Source: a virus
DNA: 37,489 bases
IMG/VR virus record: IMGVR_UViG_3300032282_005139
Location: 1-37,489 of that record
Reading direction: 5' to 3' (one strand)
The translations under genes and the position numbers were made by a program. Numbering within the stretch: the first letter of the stretch is position 1; every line of letters starts with the position of its first letter. Under the pieces are notes generated by a model, which saw nothing but the letters and a program-made list of their open reading frames with translations, did no database searches and had not been told where the DNA came from. Shown here in pieces: positions 9,396 to 19,092 of this stretch.

Positions 9396-10181
9396 TTAAA
9401 CACCAACATCTTTAGACACAACAATTCTATACTTGTATCCTTTTTCAAAATAATCTTTTCCTTCAGTATAATATGATGGAGTTGCTTCATTTAAAGATGG
9501 AAAATCAATATATACTTCTGGTTTCCAAGAATGCAATTGAACTAATGTTTCTATATTTTCCCATCTACTTGGATTTCTTTGAATTTTTTTTCTTTGACAT
9601 TTAAAATATTTATTATCTAAATAGTTTGATGCTGGTCTGGCATTAAATGTTATTACTGTTCTTCCATAATTAAAATCATTACCTAAATAAAAATCTCCAT
9701 TAGTTGGGTAAACATCAGCAATAAAAAATTCTGGATTTTTGGCTAAAATCTGTATGCTAGTAAAAGCATCTACTCTTACTGATTTATCCTCTACTAAAAT
9801 TTCTCCTACTTCAGGTGCTCTAACTGAAGAAAAAGACGATGGTGTTGCATCGTTTCCTTTCCATTCAAAGGATATCTGCTCTTCATCTATAGTTTCATTT
9901 ATGGCATCTAAAAAATTTACTAATCTTATTAAATATTGTGTATTGGTTTGCAAGTTTGCATCGGCATCCCAATACAATCTTAAAGTTCTAGAAATTTGAT
10001 TATAGTCAACAATTGTCTGTATAGGCATGAATGGATTTGATACGGCTACCGGAGTTGCTGAATTTGTTTGAACAATAAAATTTTCATTTTTTAAACTACT
10101 TATTTTTATTGTTCTTCCAAATTTTATTACAACCATATTAACATCTAATGCAACTATGGCGTCTATTAAGGGAAGGCTCAC
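9396..10181 (-). CDS. Hypothetical minor structural protein, 261 aa
   Basis: Beta-rich protein beginning MSLPLIDAIVALDVNMVVIKFG. The first about 110 residues resemble an Ig/FnIII-like fold used in virion proteins (NFIVQTN...YWDADANLQTNTQYLIRLVNF). The C-terminal half contains a Lys/Tyr-rich segment. The start has a GAGGAG ribosome-binding site just upstream. It is the first gene after the capsid terminator, so it starts the tail/fibre subcluster. No specific function can be assigned. Confidence 0.65.
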   Translation of the reverse strand: MSLPLIDAIVALDVNMVVIKFGRTIKISSLKNENFIVQTNSATPVAVSNPFMPIQTIVDYNQISRTLRLYWDADANLQTNTQYLIRLVNFLDAINETIDEEQISFEWKGNDATPSSFSSVRAPEVGEILVEDKSVRVDAFTSIQILAKNPEFFIADVYPTNGDFYLGNDFNYGRTVITFNARPASNYLDNKYFKCQRKKIQRNPSRWENIETLVQLHSWKPEVYIDFPSLNEATPSYYTEGKDYFEKGYKYRIVVSKDVGV

Positions 10182-10239
10182 TATATTCTCCTCATGTATA
10201 ACTAATTATATTAGTAACAAACTAGTATTATAAAAGCAA

Positions 10240-10265
10240 CAAGGGACGGCTTTCGCCGCCCCTTG
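10240..10265 (-). terminator. Intrinsic terminator after the major capsid gene
   Basis: An 11-position stem with one mismatch (CAAGGG.CGGC paired with GCCG.CCCTTG) closes a GAAA loop on the minus strand. It is followed by TTGCTTTTAT. It lies 36 nt beyond the capsid stop, as expected for a highly expressed gene. Confidence 0.8.
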
Positions 10266-10300
10266 TCACCAAGGCTAGTGTAACTATAACTATCCTAAGC

Positions 10301-11362
10301 TTAGAGTGATACCTGATTGATAACTCCGACTTCCCAGTTACGGGTGAGTCTTACGTTCTTAGCAACAGTAATGCCTTCACCGTCACCAAGCATCACGATG
10401 TCATAACGCTCTTTCATCTTCATCTGACGAATGTCACGTGACGGCTCATCGAACTGATCCGTGCTCATTTCGTCCTTGACGAGGAGAGTTCCAACTTCGT
10501 TTCTGTCGATCAAGAATACGTCCGACTTTGCTGCGGTTTCGCCGCTCTTAGCTGTAAAGCTAACGAATGGTGATACAATCACATTCAAGCCAAGAGGTGC
10601 TGTTGAATTCAACGCACCAGATGGTGACTGTGGACGGTATCCCCAGCTCGTGTTTACAGCAGCTGCTGAACCACCAGTATGGAAGATTGCATCCTTGAGG
10701 AAGAGTGACCACATCAATGGGTGAAGAATGAAGTCTGTTGGGACATGATTCTCTGCCATCAATACTGCTGCCATGTCGACTACGTCGTCCCAGGTGATGG
10801 TCAAGTTATATTCACCATCAATACCACGGCCGATTGTGTCATCATAGCTGCCACTGTCGTTGTCAAATACAATTGTTGCTGCATCCTTGAAACGGCTGAG
10901 GGCAATTTGTTCTTTCAAACGGGCCATTGCACGACCTGCTGCACGAACATGAAGACCTACGATGTCCCAGAGTGAGTCTGCAATGACTTCCTCTGTGAAG
11001 GAGAGCTTAACGCCCTTCTTCGAAACTTTGCCTTCAATCTGCTTAGCAAATGCGAGTGCCTGTTCTGGGTACTCTTGTCCTTCAGGAATTTCTGCTGCTT
11101 GAATTGCATTAACAGCTGGGAACTCCAAGGAGCGTCCCTTTCCTAGGCGCACTGTTGAGAGCAATGGAGTCACGAGTAACTGTGGCTCTGCTGCTTCTCT
11201 TAGGGTACGAGAGATGACCTTAGGAAAGAGTGCTGCTGCGTCAGCTGACGCAAAAGCCTCTTTGATGGTCACTCTGTTGTTTTCGTCGATGTGCCCATCC
11301 TCGGTTAGTGCAGTCTCCCATGCTGGGAGACCCGAGAGGAGCTCTTGGATTGTCTTGCTCAT
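10301..11362 (-). CDS. Major capsid protein, HK97-like fold, 353 aa
   Basis: Length and layout match compact HK97-like capsid proteins. An N-terminal helical segment (MSKTIQELLSGLPAWETAL) is followed by VISRTLREAAEPQLLVTPLLSTVRL, an E-loop-like region rich in Pro/Glu (AAEIPEGQEYPEQALAFAK), then P-domain helices and the conserved DFILHPLMWSLFLKD stretch. A strong AGGAGG lies upstream of ATG 11362 and a terminator downstream, both fitting high expression. Codon use is more GC-rich and more selective than in its neighbours, another mark of abundance. It assembles with the head protein encoded just before it and the protease/scaffold fusion. Confidence 0.88.
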   Translation of the reverse strand: MSKTIQELLSGLPAWETALTEDGHIDENNRVTIKEAFASADAAALFPKVISRTLREAAEPQLLVTPLLSTVRLGKGRSLEFPAVNAIQAAEIPEGQEYPEQALAFAKQIEGKVSKKGVKLSFTEEVIADSLWDIVGLHVRAAGRAMARLKEQIALSRFKDAATIVFDNDSGSYDDTIGRGIDGEYNLTITWDDVVDMAAVLMAENHVPTDFILHPLMWSLFLKDAIFHTGGSAAAVNTSWGYRPQSPSGALNSTAPLGLNVIVSPFVSFTAKSGETAAKSDVFLIDRNEVGTLLVKDEMSTDQFDEPSRDIRQMKMKERYDIVMLGDGEGITVAKNVRLTRNWEVGVINQVSL

Positions 11363-11397
11363 CTTAGGAATATTCCTCCTGTGTTATTTTCTTTTAA

Positions 11398-12159
11398 TTA
11401 AAGTGTTAAATTGACGCGGAAAGCACCAATAACATTTGTTACATCCAGATTAGAACGGATACCCAGTTTGCCTGAGTACGTACCTGAGCGGGTAAGCTCA
11501 AACACGGTCTTCAAAGCACCTGGATCTGATGGCAACTGCATGTATGAAAGCAGTCCGTCATCAAAGTTGGTAGCAAATTTCTCTACCTCAATAACCTTAC
11601 CAACCTGGAGGTAAGGATTTGTACCACACAGTGTCGTTGTTAACGCCACTGGGCGACCCATATGGTCGGCTCTAATCAAAGAACCTACCGTTACATCATC
11701 ATTGACCTTGTCAACCATTGGATATTCAACATAACCATGGGTTATAAAGCCTGCACCCTGTGAGGTGCCCTTGTCAAACGGACGATACAAATCGTACTGT
11801 GCGACACCAATTGGATTTGAGTATGCACCAACTGTTACTGTGTCTGTTGCACCTGACGAATACGATGGTGTTGCGCCATTCAAAGGATCCCACGATGCTG
11901 GCATCGTGTCACCCCAGGTCACACCCGAAACGGTACCGTTTGCTGGAACAACTCTTGCATCTCCATTTGCGTCAGCAACTACTGACAAAATGGTTCCCTT
12001 AGTGATAACAATCTCAAAACGATTGTCTTCGCTGTCAAGGTACCAGGTTGGGAGGCCAACCGATGGAAGCAAGTAAGCTGCTGGAGCAATGCCCTCAGAG
12101 ACTACAAAGCGACCATTACCGGTCTTGGTACCTACTTTACGAAATTTTGCTAATGACAT
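11398..12159 (-). CDS. Probable head decoration or stabilisation protein, 253 aa
   Basis: Lies directly between protease/scaffold and capsid genes, the usual slot for head-decoration proteins. It shares the capsid gene's optimised codon use, suggesting high copy number. The sequence is beta-rich (for example GTKTGNGRFVVSEGIAPAAYLLPSV, IVITKGTILSVVADANG) with no transmembrane or catalytic motifs. It is preceded by a GGAG-type ribosome-binding site. The decoration role is inferred from position and composition; a second capsid-like subunit is an alternative. Confidence 0.65.
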   Translation of the reverse strand: MSLAKFRKVGTKTGNGRFVVSEGIAPAAYLLPSVGLPTWYLDSEDNRFEIVITKGTILSVVADANGDARVVPANGTVSGVTWGDTMPASWDPLNGATPSYSSGATDTVTVGAYSNPIGVAQYDLYRPFDKGTSQGAGFITHGYVEYPMVDKVNDDVTVGSLIRADHMGRPVALTTTLCGTNPYLQVGKVIEVEKFATNFDDGLLSYMQLPSDPGALKTVFELTRSGTYSGKLGIRSNLDVTNVIGAFRVNLTL

Positions 12160-12186
12160 TTAATTTCTCCTTAAAGTATTTATAGT

Positions 12187-14182
12187 TTATAATTTACGAC
12201 GGCCCATGAGAGCATCGACAAAAAGTTGCTCTGAATTGTTAACAACTTTTTCTTTTGTTTCCTGGTTTTCTGCATCGACCGTGATTACATTATCTTCACT
12301 TTCAACTGCTTCAACTTCAGAATTGATTTCTGGCATCATTGCTTTTGCTTTTTTGGCTACAGGCAATCCTGCAAGATCTCTTAAAGAATCTGCTAATGAA
12401 GATGCTGTGCGCTTTGCGTGCTCAGCAATTGATTCTTCTCTAGCTTCTGCTGTTTCAATACCAGCTGCAATTTTTGCATCTACAACTCTTTCAGCAAGAG
12501 TTGTATGTAATGCGCTCTTGAGCTTTTGATTTTCTTCTTCAAGAGATTGAAGCTTTTTAGTTGCATCATCAGCATCTTGCTCAGAAGCTTTTATTTCGCC
12601 AGTGAGCTCTGCCTTTGAATCTTCAACCTCTTTATTTTCTTCAGCGACTTCAGCATCTACAGATTCAACAGCTAATTCAGCCTGTTCTTCTACCGATTCT
12701 GAAACTACTTCAGATCCTGTTTCGATATTCCAAGATTCTTTAGCTGGTTCCATACCTTCTACTTTCAAAGAAGATCTTAATTGCCATGCCCACTTCTTGT
12801 GCATATCGTCGCGTTCTGCAAGGAAGTTCGCAATTCCTTGTTCATTTGCTGCGTTTGCTTCTGCAAATGCTGCAAGAACGCTTGCATTAACTGCATTGTT
12901 TTTTTCTAAAATACCGCTTGCCAAACCAAGAGCTTCAGTAACGGTCATGTCATCTTTAAAAGATGCACTCATTACTGATTCCGTTAAAGTTGCAGGGAAT
13001 GACTGAAGTTTTCTCATATTTTCTGCAATTGCATCGACTGATCCAATAGCATCTTCGTAAATATTGGAAAATAGTTCGTGAAACTCAGTGAAATCTTCAC
13101 CTTCAACATTCCAATGTGCTCTGTGCGCAGCATAGTAAAATACGATTGTATCGTTCAAGACTTTTTGGAGAGCTGCAGCTACACCAGTGGCTTCTGCTGC
13201 TTCTTCTACTTTTACTTCAGCTTCAGCCTCTTCAACTGCTGTGTCAGCAGTAATATTCGAAAGATCTTGACTTAAGCTTTCTACGGCAGCCAAAATATCC
13301 TCGTTTTTAACGCTTTCGTCCATTTTTAAATTCTCCTCATGATTCTTATCAATCTCATTAGATAGTAATGAGTCGCTATTATATTTGTAATTTTCACTTT
13401 CATGAACAGCGACTGCCGTAAGGAAAGAGCCCTTCAGGTGCAAATAAAGTGGTTTTGATTCTTTTGCTTTAAGGTTCTTAAGAACCGATTCATGTTCCTC
13501 AACCGAATAAATATCTTCTTCATCCATAGAAAGAATAAAAGCTGAACTTTTTGCCACCCAACCATCTGCTGAGTTTTCAACTTTTAAATCACCATTTGAA
13601 GTTTTTCTTACACCAGATTTTGAATCGGCTGGCTGATTAACAAATGAGTATTCTTTAAAAGAAATGTCTTGCATGTCTACAAAAGCTAATTTGCCCTTGT
13701 ATACCTGTCCTCTTTTATATTTAGTAGGTCTTGGTCTTCCATCTGCAGTTTCTGCAGCTAGATCTTCTCCAGAAATTGAGCACAGCGCCTTGCCTGCTCT
13801 TCCTCCAACTGAACCAGTAAGGTATCTTTTATCTAATACTTTTTGTATTGCTACTGGATCAGTAATAGCAACTTGCAAACGAACAAAAGAAGAGCCATCT
13901 TCTTCTTTATCCATTCTGGCGGCCATCACTCTACCAATTGGTTCTGAGTTTAAATCATGATTAAGAATAATTGGCTTAGGGTATGGCTCAACCCAAGACT
14001 GAAGAGCTGCTTCTAAGGCATCTGCAGAATAATTATTATAATTAGCTGTTAGTCCGTTCGTGGATTGCTGCCACTTCAATGATAAGACCTTTATTTTGAT
14101 TTTCAGATTCTGAGAAATTTAAATCTACATTAGAAAAATCTGGTAGTTGAACCGTGAAGGTTTCTACGAAGTTAAAGCCCAT
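12187..14182 (-). CDS. Prohead protease - Dps-like domain - scaffold fusion, 664 aa, read through a CGGA site
   Basis: ATG 14182 has a GGAG site 8 nt upstream and gives MGFNFVETFTVQLPDF...LIIEVAAIHE, then CGGA, then LTANYNNYSADALEAAL. The TTG start at 14079 has no ribosome-binding site. Residues about 30-180 resemble phage prohead proteases (KPIILNHDLNSEPIGRV, YLTGSVGG, DISFKEYSFVNQPAD). Residues about 330-475 form a Dps/ferritin-like four-helix domain with the ferroxidase pattern AHRAHWNVEG, FHELF, VDAIAE (two His, Asp, Glu present). The C-terminal about 190 residues are acidic, charged coiled coil (SLEEENQKLKSAL) like a scaffold. It would process and template the head. Without the shift only 46 aa are made. 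Confidence 0.83.
14053..14056 (-). other. Recoding site 4: CGGA (prohead protease codon 43)
   Basis: The context is CAC GAA CGGA CTA ACA. The zero frame stops 3 codons later; the +1 frame is the 620-codon remainder of the gene. In protease relatives I recall, this position falls in an HEGxTxN-like motif, which would make the inserted residue glycine. Confidence 0.85.
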
Positions 14183-14259
14183 TAAATTCTCCAATTTTAA
14201 ATATCTACATCTATAGTAAATGTTACCTTTATAACATTAAACAATTTTATATAAAGATA

Positions 14260-15045
14260 TCATATTTTTATCATGTTTTCAAATGTTACAGAAATTCTTG
14301 GATCTCCTGATTGAATAAATTTGTCTAACATTTCCTCATGCATTATGTGTGGAGCATATATGTATGCAGCTGAAAACAGTTTATTAAAGCCCTTTTTATT
14401 GGCGTTTGCACACCAACCAAGATCTTCTCCTTGCGCGTGAAACTCATAATCTACGTTATTATAAACATCTTTTGACATCATTTTTGCTGCCATAATAATA
14501 TCTGATTGAAAATAAGTTCCAAAAGGGTAAGGTGGATTTCTTTTTGCTTTTTCTCCAGGCTTGTCAATCCAAGACATAACGCTTGGAAAATCAGTTCCAA
14601 ACGGTGTCATAAACATTAGTGGACTAACTGCATCCGCACCTTCTTTAATATGGCTAATTAATAATTCAATTGTTGAAGGATTTTGTACAAGAATATCTGA
14701 GTCTAGACTGAAAAAAAAGTCTGGCTGATACTTTCTAACTTCACTTAAAAGCGTATTTCTTAGGGCAACCATATTATGGTATTTTGACATAGTCCACTGC
14801 CTAGAGTTAGAACTATGTTCATGATGAACTATATCATCTTTTGTAATTATATTAATAAAACCAATATTTTTTCCAGAAAAATTTTTCCATTTATTAATCA
14901 TGGAAATTGTTTCTTCATCAGAAGATGAAACTACAAAAATAAAACCAACATCTTTTAGAGATATTGATTGTCTTTCAATTGATGCTGCCCAAATTGGGAA
15001 TATCCAATTTCTTTTATAAATTGGACAACCTATAATAAGTTTCAT
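14260..15045 (-). CDS. Glycosyltransferase, GT2/GT-A-like, 261 aa
   Basis: The N-terminus MKLIIGCPIYKRNWIFP is the first beta strand of a GT-A fold, and the DxD metal/nucleotide-sugar motif is at residues 115-117 (FSLDSDILV). Later come FGTYFQSDIIM and EFHAQGEDLGWCANANKKG, the acceptor/catalytic-side region. This type of glycosyltransferase occurs in many phages and may glycosylate virion proteins or modify host surface glycans; the substrate is not visible. The start overlaps the previous gene's end by 4 nt, tying it to the portal operon. Confidence 0.8.
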   Translation of the reverse strand: MKLIIGCPIYKRNWIFPIWAASIERQSISLKDVGFIFVVSSSDEETISMINKWKNFSGKNIGFINIITKDDIVHHEHSSNSRQWTMSKYHNMVALRNTLLSEVRKYQPDFFFSLDSDILVQNPSTIELLISHIKEGADAVSPLMFMTPFGTDFPSVMSWIDKPGEKAKRNPPYPFGTYFQSDIIMAAKMMSKDVYNNVDYEFHAQGEDLGWCANANKKGFNKLFSAAYIYAPHIMHEEMLDKFIQSGDPRISVTFENMIKI

Positions 15046-15359
15046 TTTTCTTCAGTTGTTTTAACTTCTTTTTTTGGTGCTGCTTTTGCAGCTGGTTCAT
15101 CTTTAGCTACAGGAGATTCTTTTGGTGCGACAATTTCTTCTTTAACTACTTTTGTTTCTGGTTGATTAACTAAAGTAGTTTCTTCTTCAGTATCTTCATC
15201 AAATGAATTAAATACTTCCATAAAACCATTAATCACATCAACTAAAATTGTAAGTGCCAAACGAACTTGACCATTTCCTACTGCAATCTCAAAACCTTTT
15301 ACTGCGTCTTCTTCTAAAAGATACTGCTTAGAAGTATCTGACGTTATAACAAATGACAT
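15042..15359 (-). CDS. Small acidic/basic-tailed hypothetical protein, 105 aa
   Basis: The N-terminal half is a compact helical segment (YLLEEDAVKGFEIAVGNGQVRLALTILVDVINGF). The C-terminal 45 residues are low-complexity Lys/Glu/Ala/Pro (KVVKEEIVAPKE...AAPKKEVK), probably disordered. The first half resembles small phage proteins found next to portal genes. It abuts the portal stop and overlaps the glycosyltransferase start. Function unknown. Confidence 0.65.
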   Translation of the reverse strand: MSFVITSDTSKQYLLEEDAVKGFEIAVGNGQVRLALTILVDVINGFMEVFNSFDEDTEEETTLVNQPETKVVKEEIVAPKESPVAKDEPAAKAAPKKEVKTTEEK

Positions 15360-16997
15360 TTATTCCTCACTTTGAATAGTCTTATCTGACTGTTCTATCA
15401 TAACATCATATTGCTCTTGTAGCAAGTTTTCTACAGTATTAACCCATTCTGGATCTGATCTTTTAATATTTGGAGAAGTTTTTCTTCCGTTTTGATTTTG
15501 GGGTCTGATTATATTACCAACTCCTTTTGATTTAGACGGCATGTTTCTAGCGCCTTTTTTAGCTGGAGTTTTTTTATCGCTATTTCCAGGGGTTACAGCA
15601 GGAGCGGGGGTTGCAGCTGCTTGTGCATCAATAATTTCTTTTTGTTGATCGGTTTGTATTCCACTGAATAAATTATTAGTGTCTACTTCTGGATCAATAC
15701 CAATCTCTGTTCTTGCTTCTGTTAATGTAATTAATGAATTAACATACTTTTGTATGATATGTGTTTCTTTTTTGACTTGTGTATCAACATCAATTTCATT
15801 AAACTTAAAGTAGCATCTGTCTGATAAACCAGTTTCCATAGGGTTTTGGATTGGATCAAAACCACCTTCAAATAATAATTCATTAAATATATGAAGTCTT
15901 ACCATCTCTGCGAATTGCTTCTGAAATTGTTTGATCTTATCATAAAGTGATGTATCAAGTCTTTCTGTCATAGATCTATTACCACCATTCATGGTCATGC
16001 CAAGATGGTGTGGTGCAACACCTAAGCCAACAGAAACTCTTTCTTTAAAGTGATGTAAATAATTCGTTGCGTCAAGTCCTTCTTTGCCAATACCAATGAC
16101 GTCAACATCATGTCTATACGGAAGAATCAATCCGCCTTCAGATCTAAGGTTTTCAATCTCTGCTGCTGCTTTTTCTATTTCATCTGGTTCTGCTGGTTGA
16201 TCTGCTGTTCCAATTACATATTTATACAAAGGAAATAATTCTCTATGCACCAAATTTTGGATATCTTCTTCCATTTGACGAAGCGCAACAACATCGTCAA
16301 GAACATTCGCTAAAAATGGAGTACCAAATGCTCTACCAGGTTTTCTATCAAAAAACAAGTGTATAACTCTATCTGCAGACCAAACTGGATCCCTATCTGT
16401 TGGAGCATAGGTTAATGGATCTGTTCTTTGCAAATAAGTTTTTGGTCTATTATGCTTATCGCGCATAATTCTTACTTGTTCAGTTGGTATTAGGTAATAT
16501 CCAACAACTGGTTGATTTGAACTTACTGGTGTTAGATTTCTTGGAAAATATTCACTTAAATCGCCTCTTGCTTTTACAGCAAAAACGTTTGAAAATTTTA
16601 TCAACTGATCAGAAAGTTCAATCAAGAAATCAAGAAATGGTCTTTTCATAGCCATTTCCATGTAGTCAATTCTTTCGTAAAGATATGCTACAGCTTCTTG
16701 ATTTTCTCCAACAATTTTCCAACCCTCTTTCCAAAAGAGGTCTTTATATTTTCCTACTGCTTGTTTTACATAAGAATCAGTATCTACTGCTTGAATAATT
16801 CTTTCAAAATCATAAGGAGAAGGTTCAAAATTACTTCTACCAGAATAGAAATAGTTAGTGCCCTGATAACCCAATGCCAGGGCAGCAACTTTAAATACTT
16901 TATTAATTGATTTTACATCTTCAGGATTTACTTTTTTCGCAATAAAGTCTGCATTTGATTCTGCATTTTGAATAGGAAAAGATTTTTTAATCGCCAT
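15360..16997 (-). CDS. Portal protein, 545 aa
   Basis: Length and sequence style fit dodecameric phage portal proteins. The N-terminal region (SPYDFERIIQAVDTDSYVKQAVGKYKDLFWKEG) is the typical wing/clip entry. VVGYYLIPTEQVRIM and the long segment VIHLFFDRKPGRAFGTPFLANVLDDVVALRQMEED are characteristic of the portal core. The C-terminus is Pro/Lys-rich and probably disordered. It forms the DNA-entry vertex and binds the terminase encoded at 21655-23538. Intervening tail genes separate portal and terminase. Confidence 0.88.
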   Translation of the reverse strand: MAIKKSFPIQNAESNADFIAKKVNPEDVKSINKVFKVAALALGYQGTNYFYSGRSNFEPSPYDFERIIQAVDTDSYVKQAVGKYKDLFWKEGWKIVGENQEAVAYLYERIDYMEMAMKRPFLDFLIELSDQLIKFSNVFAVKARGDLSEYFPRNLTPVSSNQPVVGYYLIPTEQVRIMRDKHNRPKTYLQRTDPLTYAPTDRDPVWSADRVIHLFFDRKPGRAFGTPFLANVLDDVVALRQMEEDIQNLVHRELFPLYKYVIGTADQPAEPDEIEKAAAEIENLRSEGGLILPYRHDVDVIGIGKEGLDATNYLHHFKERVSVGLGVAPHHLGMTMNGGNRSMTERLDTSLYDKIKQFQKQFAEMVRLHIFNELLFEGGFDPIQNPMETGLSDRCYFKFNEIDVDTQVKKETHIIQKYVNSLITLTEARTEIGIDPEVDTNNLFSGIQTDQQKEIIDAQAAATPAPAVTPGNSDKKTPAKKGARNMPSKSKGVGNIIRPQNQNGRKTSPNIKRSDPEWVNTVENLLQEQYDVMIEQSDKTIQSEE

Positions 16998-17056
16998 TAT
17001 TAGCCACCTAAATACAAAGGGATACTAGCTTATAGTAGACCTTTATCTTGATTTAA

Positions 17057-17236
17057 TTAGCTTTCCTGATTAAGGGTATTGAGCGTCTTTTGTAGGATGA
17101 TTGTTTTTACCCACTCAAGCCAAAAAACAGTATCTGGTTCTGGGAAATCACTCTTATATGAAAGATTTGCTTCTGATACGACAATTTCAATTTTCATTTC
17201 TTTTTTAATTTCTGATGTATTTGTTTCTTCGCTCAT
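17057..17236 (-). CDS. Small hypothetical protein, 59 aa
   Basis: ATG 17236 with a GGAAAT-type upstream sequence gives MSEETNTSEIKKEMKIEIVV, then ANLSYKSDFPEPDTVFWLEWVK, ending at TAA 17057. Codon use looks normal for the region and the ORF fills the gap between the portal and the 75-aa gene on the same strand, so it is very likely real. No function is recognised. Confidence 0.6.
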   Translation of the reverse strand: MSEETNTSEIKKEMKIEIVVSEANLSYKSDFPEPDTVFWLEWVKTIILQKTLNTLNQES

Positions 17237-17286
17237 AATAATTTCCTTTGTTATTTAAAGTAAATATCTATTATACCAGAAAAATA

Positions 17287-17514
17287 CTATTTTGTTGTTG
17301 CCGGTGGAACAAAATTACCATCTACATAAGTCCAGCCAAAGCCAACTGTTGGTTCCATTAAAGCAATCAATTCTTCTGGTACTTCTACGACTTTTGGATC
17401 TGATTTCATTGCCGCGATAGCGTGTTCTACAATATTGGCCATAAAATGTAAATGGCCTACTTCTCCATCTATAACATATGCAAAACATGTTGATGGCATT
17501 CTGTTCTGAGTCAT
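17287..17514 (-). CDS. Short conserved-type phage protein, 75 aa
   Basis: Contains FAYVIDGEVGHLHFM near the start and a C-terminal GFGWTYVDGNFVPP motif. This FAYVxDGEVG...GWxYxxxxFxxP arrangement recurs in short proteins near fibre and tail genes of many phages. It is possibly a chaperone or tail-fibre accessory; function is unproven. A GGAG ribosome-binding site precedes ATG 17514. Confidence 0.7.
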   Translation of the reverse strand: MTQNRMPSTCFAYVIDGEVGHLHFMANIVEHAIAAMKSDPKVVEVPEELIALMEPTVGFGWTYVDGNFVPPATTK

Positions 17515-17553
17515 GGTTTCTCCTTTTCAATCACCTATTGTATCATATACAAG

Positions 17554-19092
17554 TTATTGACATACTGTTGGTGAGGAACAACCTCTAGTAACAACAGTGC
17601 CTCCACATGTTGATCCAGTGCAGGTGCATCCAGATGATACTACGCAACTAGTTGTATAATAATCATAAGTGTTATATCTACAACCATCCCAACATCCTGG
17701 TCCATTACACAAAAGTTCAACATCACAAACACCAGTCGATGTTGCGCTATTGGTACAAGAGCACGCCGGCAATCCTCCGCCATTGTTAGATCCAGAGCCG
17801 CCACTATTACTACTTTCTCCACCAGAAGGAGCACCTGCGCCAGTAGTCAAAGGAAATTGAGTTCCATTTATTACAATGTATGGGGTACTGCCAATTATTC
17901 TAAACTCAAACTTATCTTCCGAGTATTGATACTTAACTCCATCAAATTGGTATCGAGTTGCAAGGTAAGGACCTTGCCCGTCACGCTCTATTGTTGCTCC
18001 GTAACCACTAAACGTTGCAAGTGAGATTCGACCAGCCGCAGATGTTCCAGCAGATATAGTTACTGCTCCTGTTGTTCCAGCTCCGGGATATTCTGAGGCA
18101 GGACCAGCACCTGGGCCAATGACCATATCTCCGTTATAGCCTGCTCCAGATACAAGATTATTTCCATCAATATCCCAACCAGCTATTTTACCTGTTGTAG
18201 CTGTTATTTTTCCCTTAACTTCAAGAGCGTTAACACCATTGTAATACATATAATTAGTTGAATTTCCAACTTTAAATATAGCATCTGTAATCGTGTCACC
18301 AAACTCACTACTCTTCCAACGGTTATTAGTGTCTATATAAACTGAACCAGCTTTTATAGTTCCTCTAATGTTTGCTGTAGAAAATTCTGCTCTTCCATCT
18401 CCACTAATTATCCACCCAGAAGTTCCTGATGTCCAAATTGAAGTGTTACTATCAAAACTTCCGTTATAATTAGAAGATCTTATTACTGCCATATTTGCTG
18501 GCATTGCGACGTTTGATTGAACACCTTGTTGTTTTAATATGATTTCATGAGAGCCAATAGTTCCAGCGGTAATTTTAGTTGCTGTAAGACTTGAAACATG
18601 CTGATCACTAATCAATGCAGTTGCACTGGATTCTTTTAAGCCTGTACTTGGCGTCCATGGACCACCAGTACCTAATGTGGTAACTGGTCTTATCCTTCCA
18701 TAGTAAACAACATCTACAGCTGATACTAAGTCAGTTCCAGCACTGCTGTTATTTGGAACGTCTATTGTGAATACACTGGCATTAGCTTTACCAGAAGATA
18801 TTAGAGATGTACCTGCGGAATCAGAATAGAGTTCATATTCATAACTACCTACATTTGTATCAACAGTTGGTTGAAAGTCAAACATAACAGATTTGTAATT
18901 ACCATAAATATTAAATGTTGCGTCATCAATAGCAACTAGGTCACTACTTGCTGTTGTGTCACCAGGCGTATGTATTCTTATTGCATCGTAGGGATTTTCT
19001 ACTGCAGATATTTCTGTGTTTTTTGCTTTTAGAACAATTAAATAATCTTGGTTAGGTTTAAGGCCAGTTATACTTTTTATTATTGTTGCCAT
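17554..19092 (-). CDS. Tail-tip/receptor-binding-like protein with Cys-rich tail, 512 aa
   Basis: The N-terminal about 150 residues look like an FnIII/Ig domain (LKPNQDYLIVLKAKNTE... FDFQPTVDTNVGSYEYELYSD). The middle resembles phage central tail tip proteins (LTATKITAGTIGSHEIILKQ, FSTANIRGTIKAGSVYIDTNN, ITATTGKIAGWDIDGNNL). A Gly/Ser linker leads to a C-terminal section of about 75 residues with some 15 cysteines (CSCTNSATSTGVC, CNGPGCWDGCRYN). The Cys tail resembles in style that of the PASTA-like protein at 2839-3437. A host-contacting tail-tip role is inferred. The start overlaps the next upstream gene's stop by 1 nt. Confidence 0.75.
   Translation of the reverse strand: MATIIKSITGLKPNQDYLIVLKAKNTEISAVENPYDAIRIHTPGDTTASSDLVAIDDATFNIYGNYKSVMFDFQPTVDTNVGSYEYELYSDSAGTSLISSGKANASVFTIDVPNNSSAGTDLVSAVDVVYYGRIRPVTTLGTGGPWTPSTGLKESSATALISDQHVSSLTATKITAGTIGSHEIILKQQGVQSNVAMPANMAVIRSSNYNGSFDSNTSIWTSGTSGWIISGDGRAEFSTANIRGTIKAGSVYIDTNNRWKSSEFGDTITDAIFKVGNSTNYMYYNGVNALEVKGKITATTGKIAGWDIDGNNLVSGAGYNGDMVIGPGAGPASEYPGAGTTGAVTISAGTSAAGRISLATFSGYGATIERDGQGPYLATRYQFDGVKYQYSEDKFEFRIIGSTPYIVINGTQFPLTTGAGAPSGGESSNSGGSGSNNGGGLPACSCTNSATSTGVCDVELLCNGPGCWDGCRYNTYDYYTTSCVVSSGCTCTGSTCGGTVVTRGCSSPTVCQ

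Noticed and set aside
12187-14079. Separate genes beginning at TTG 14079, TTG 28513, TTG 1830 or ATG 32150
   Set aside because: None has a ribosome-binding site. Each would lose an N-terminal part that is present upstream and continuous through the CGG site.
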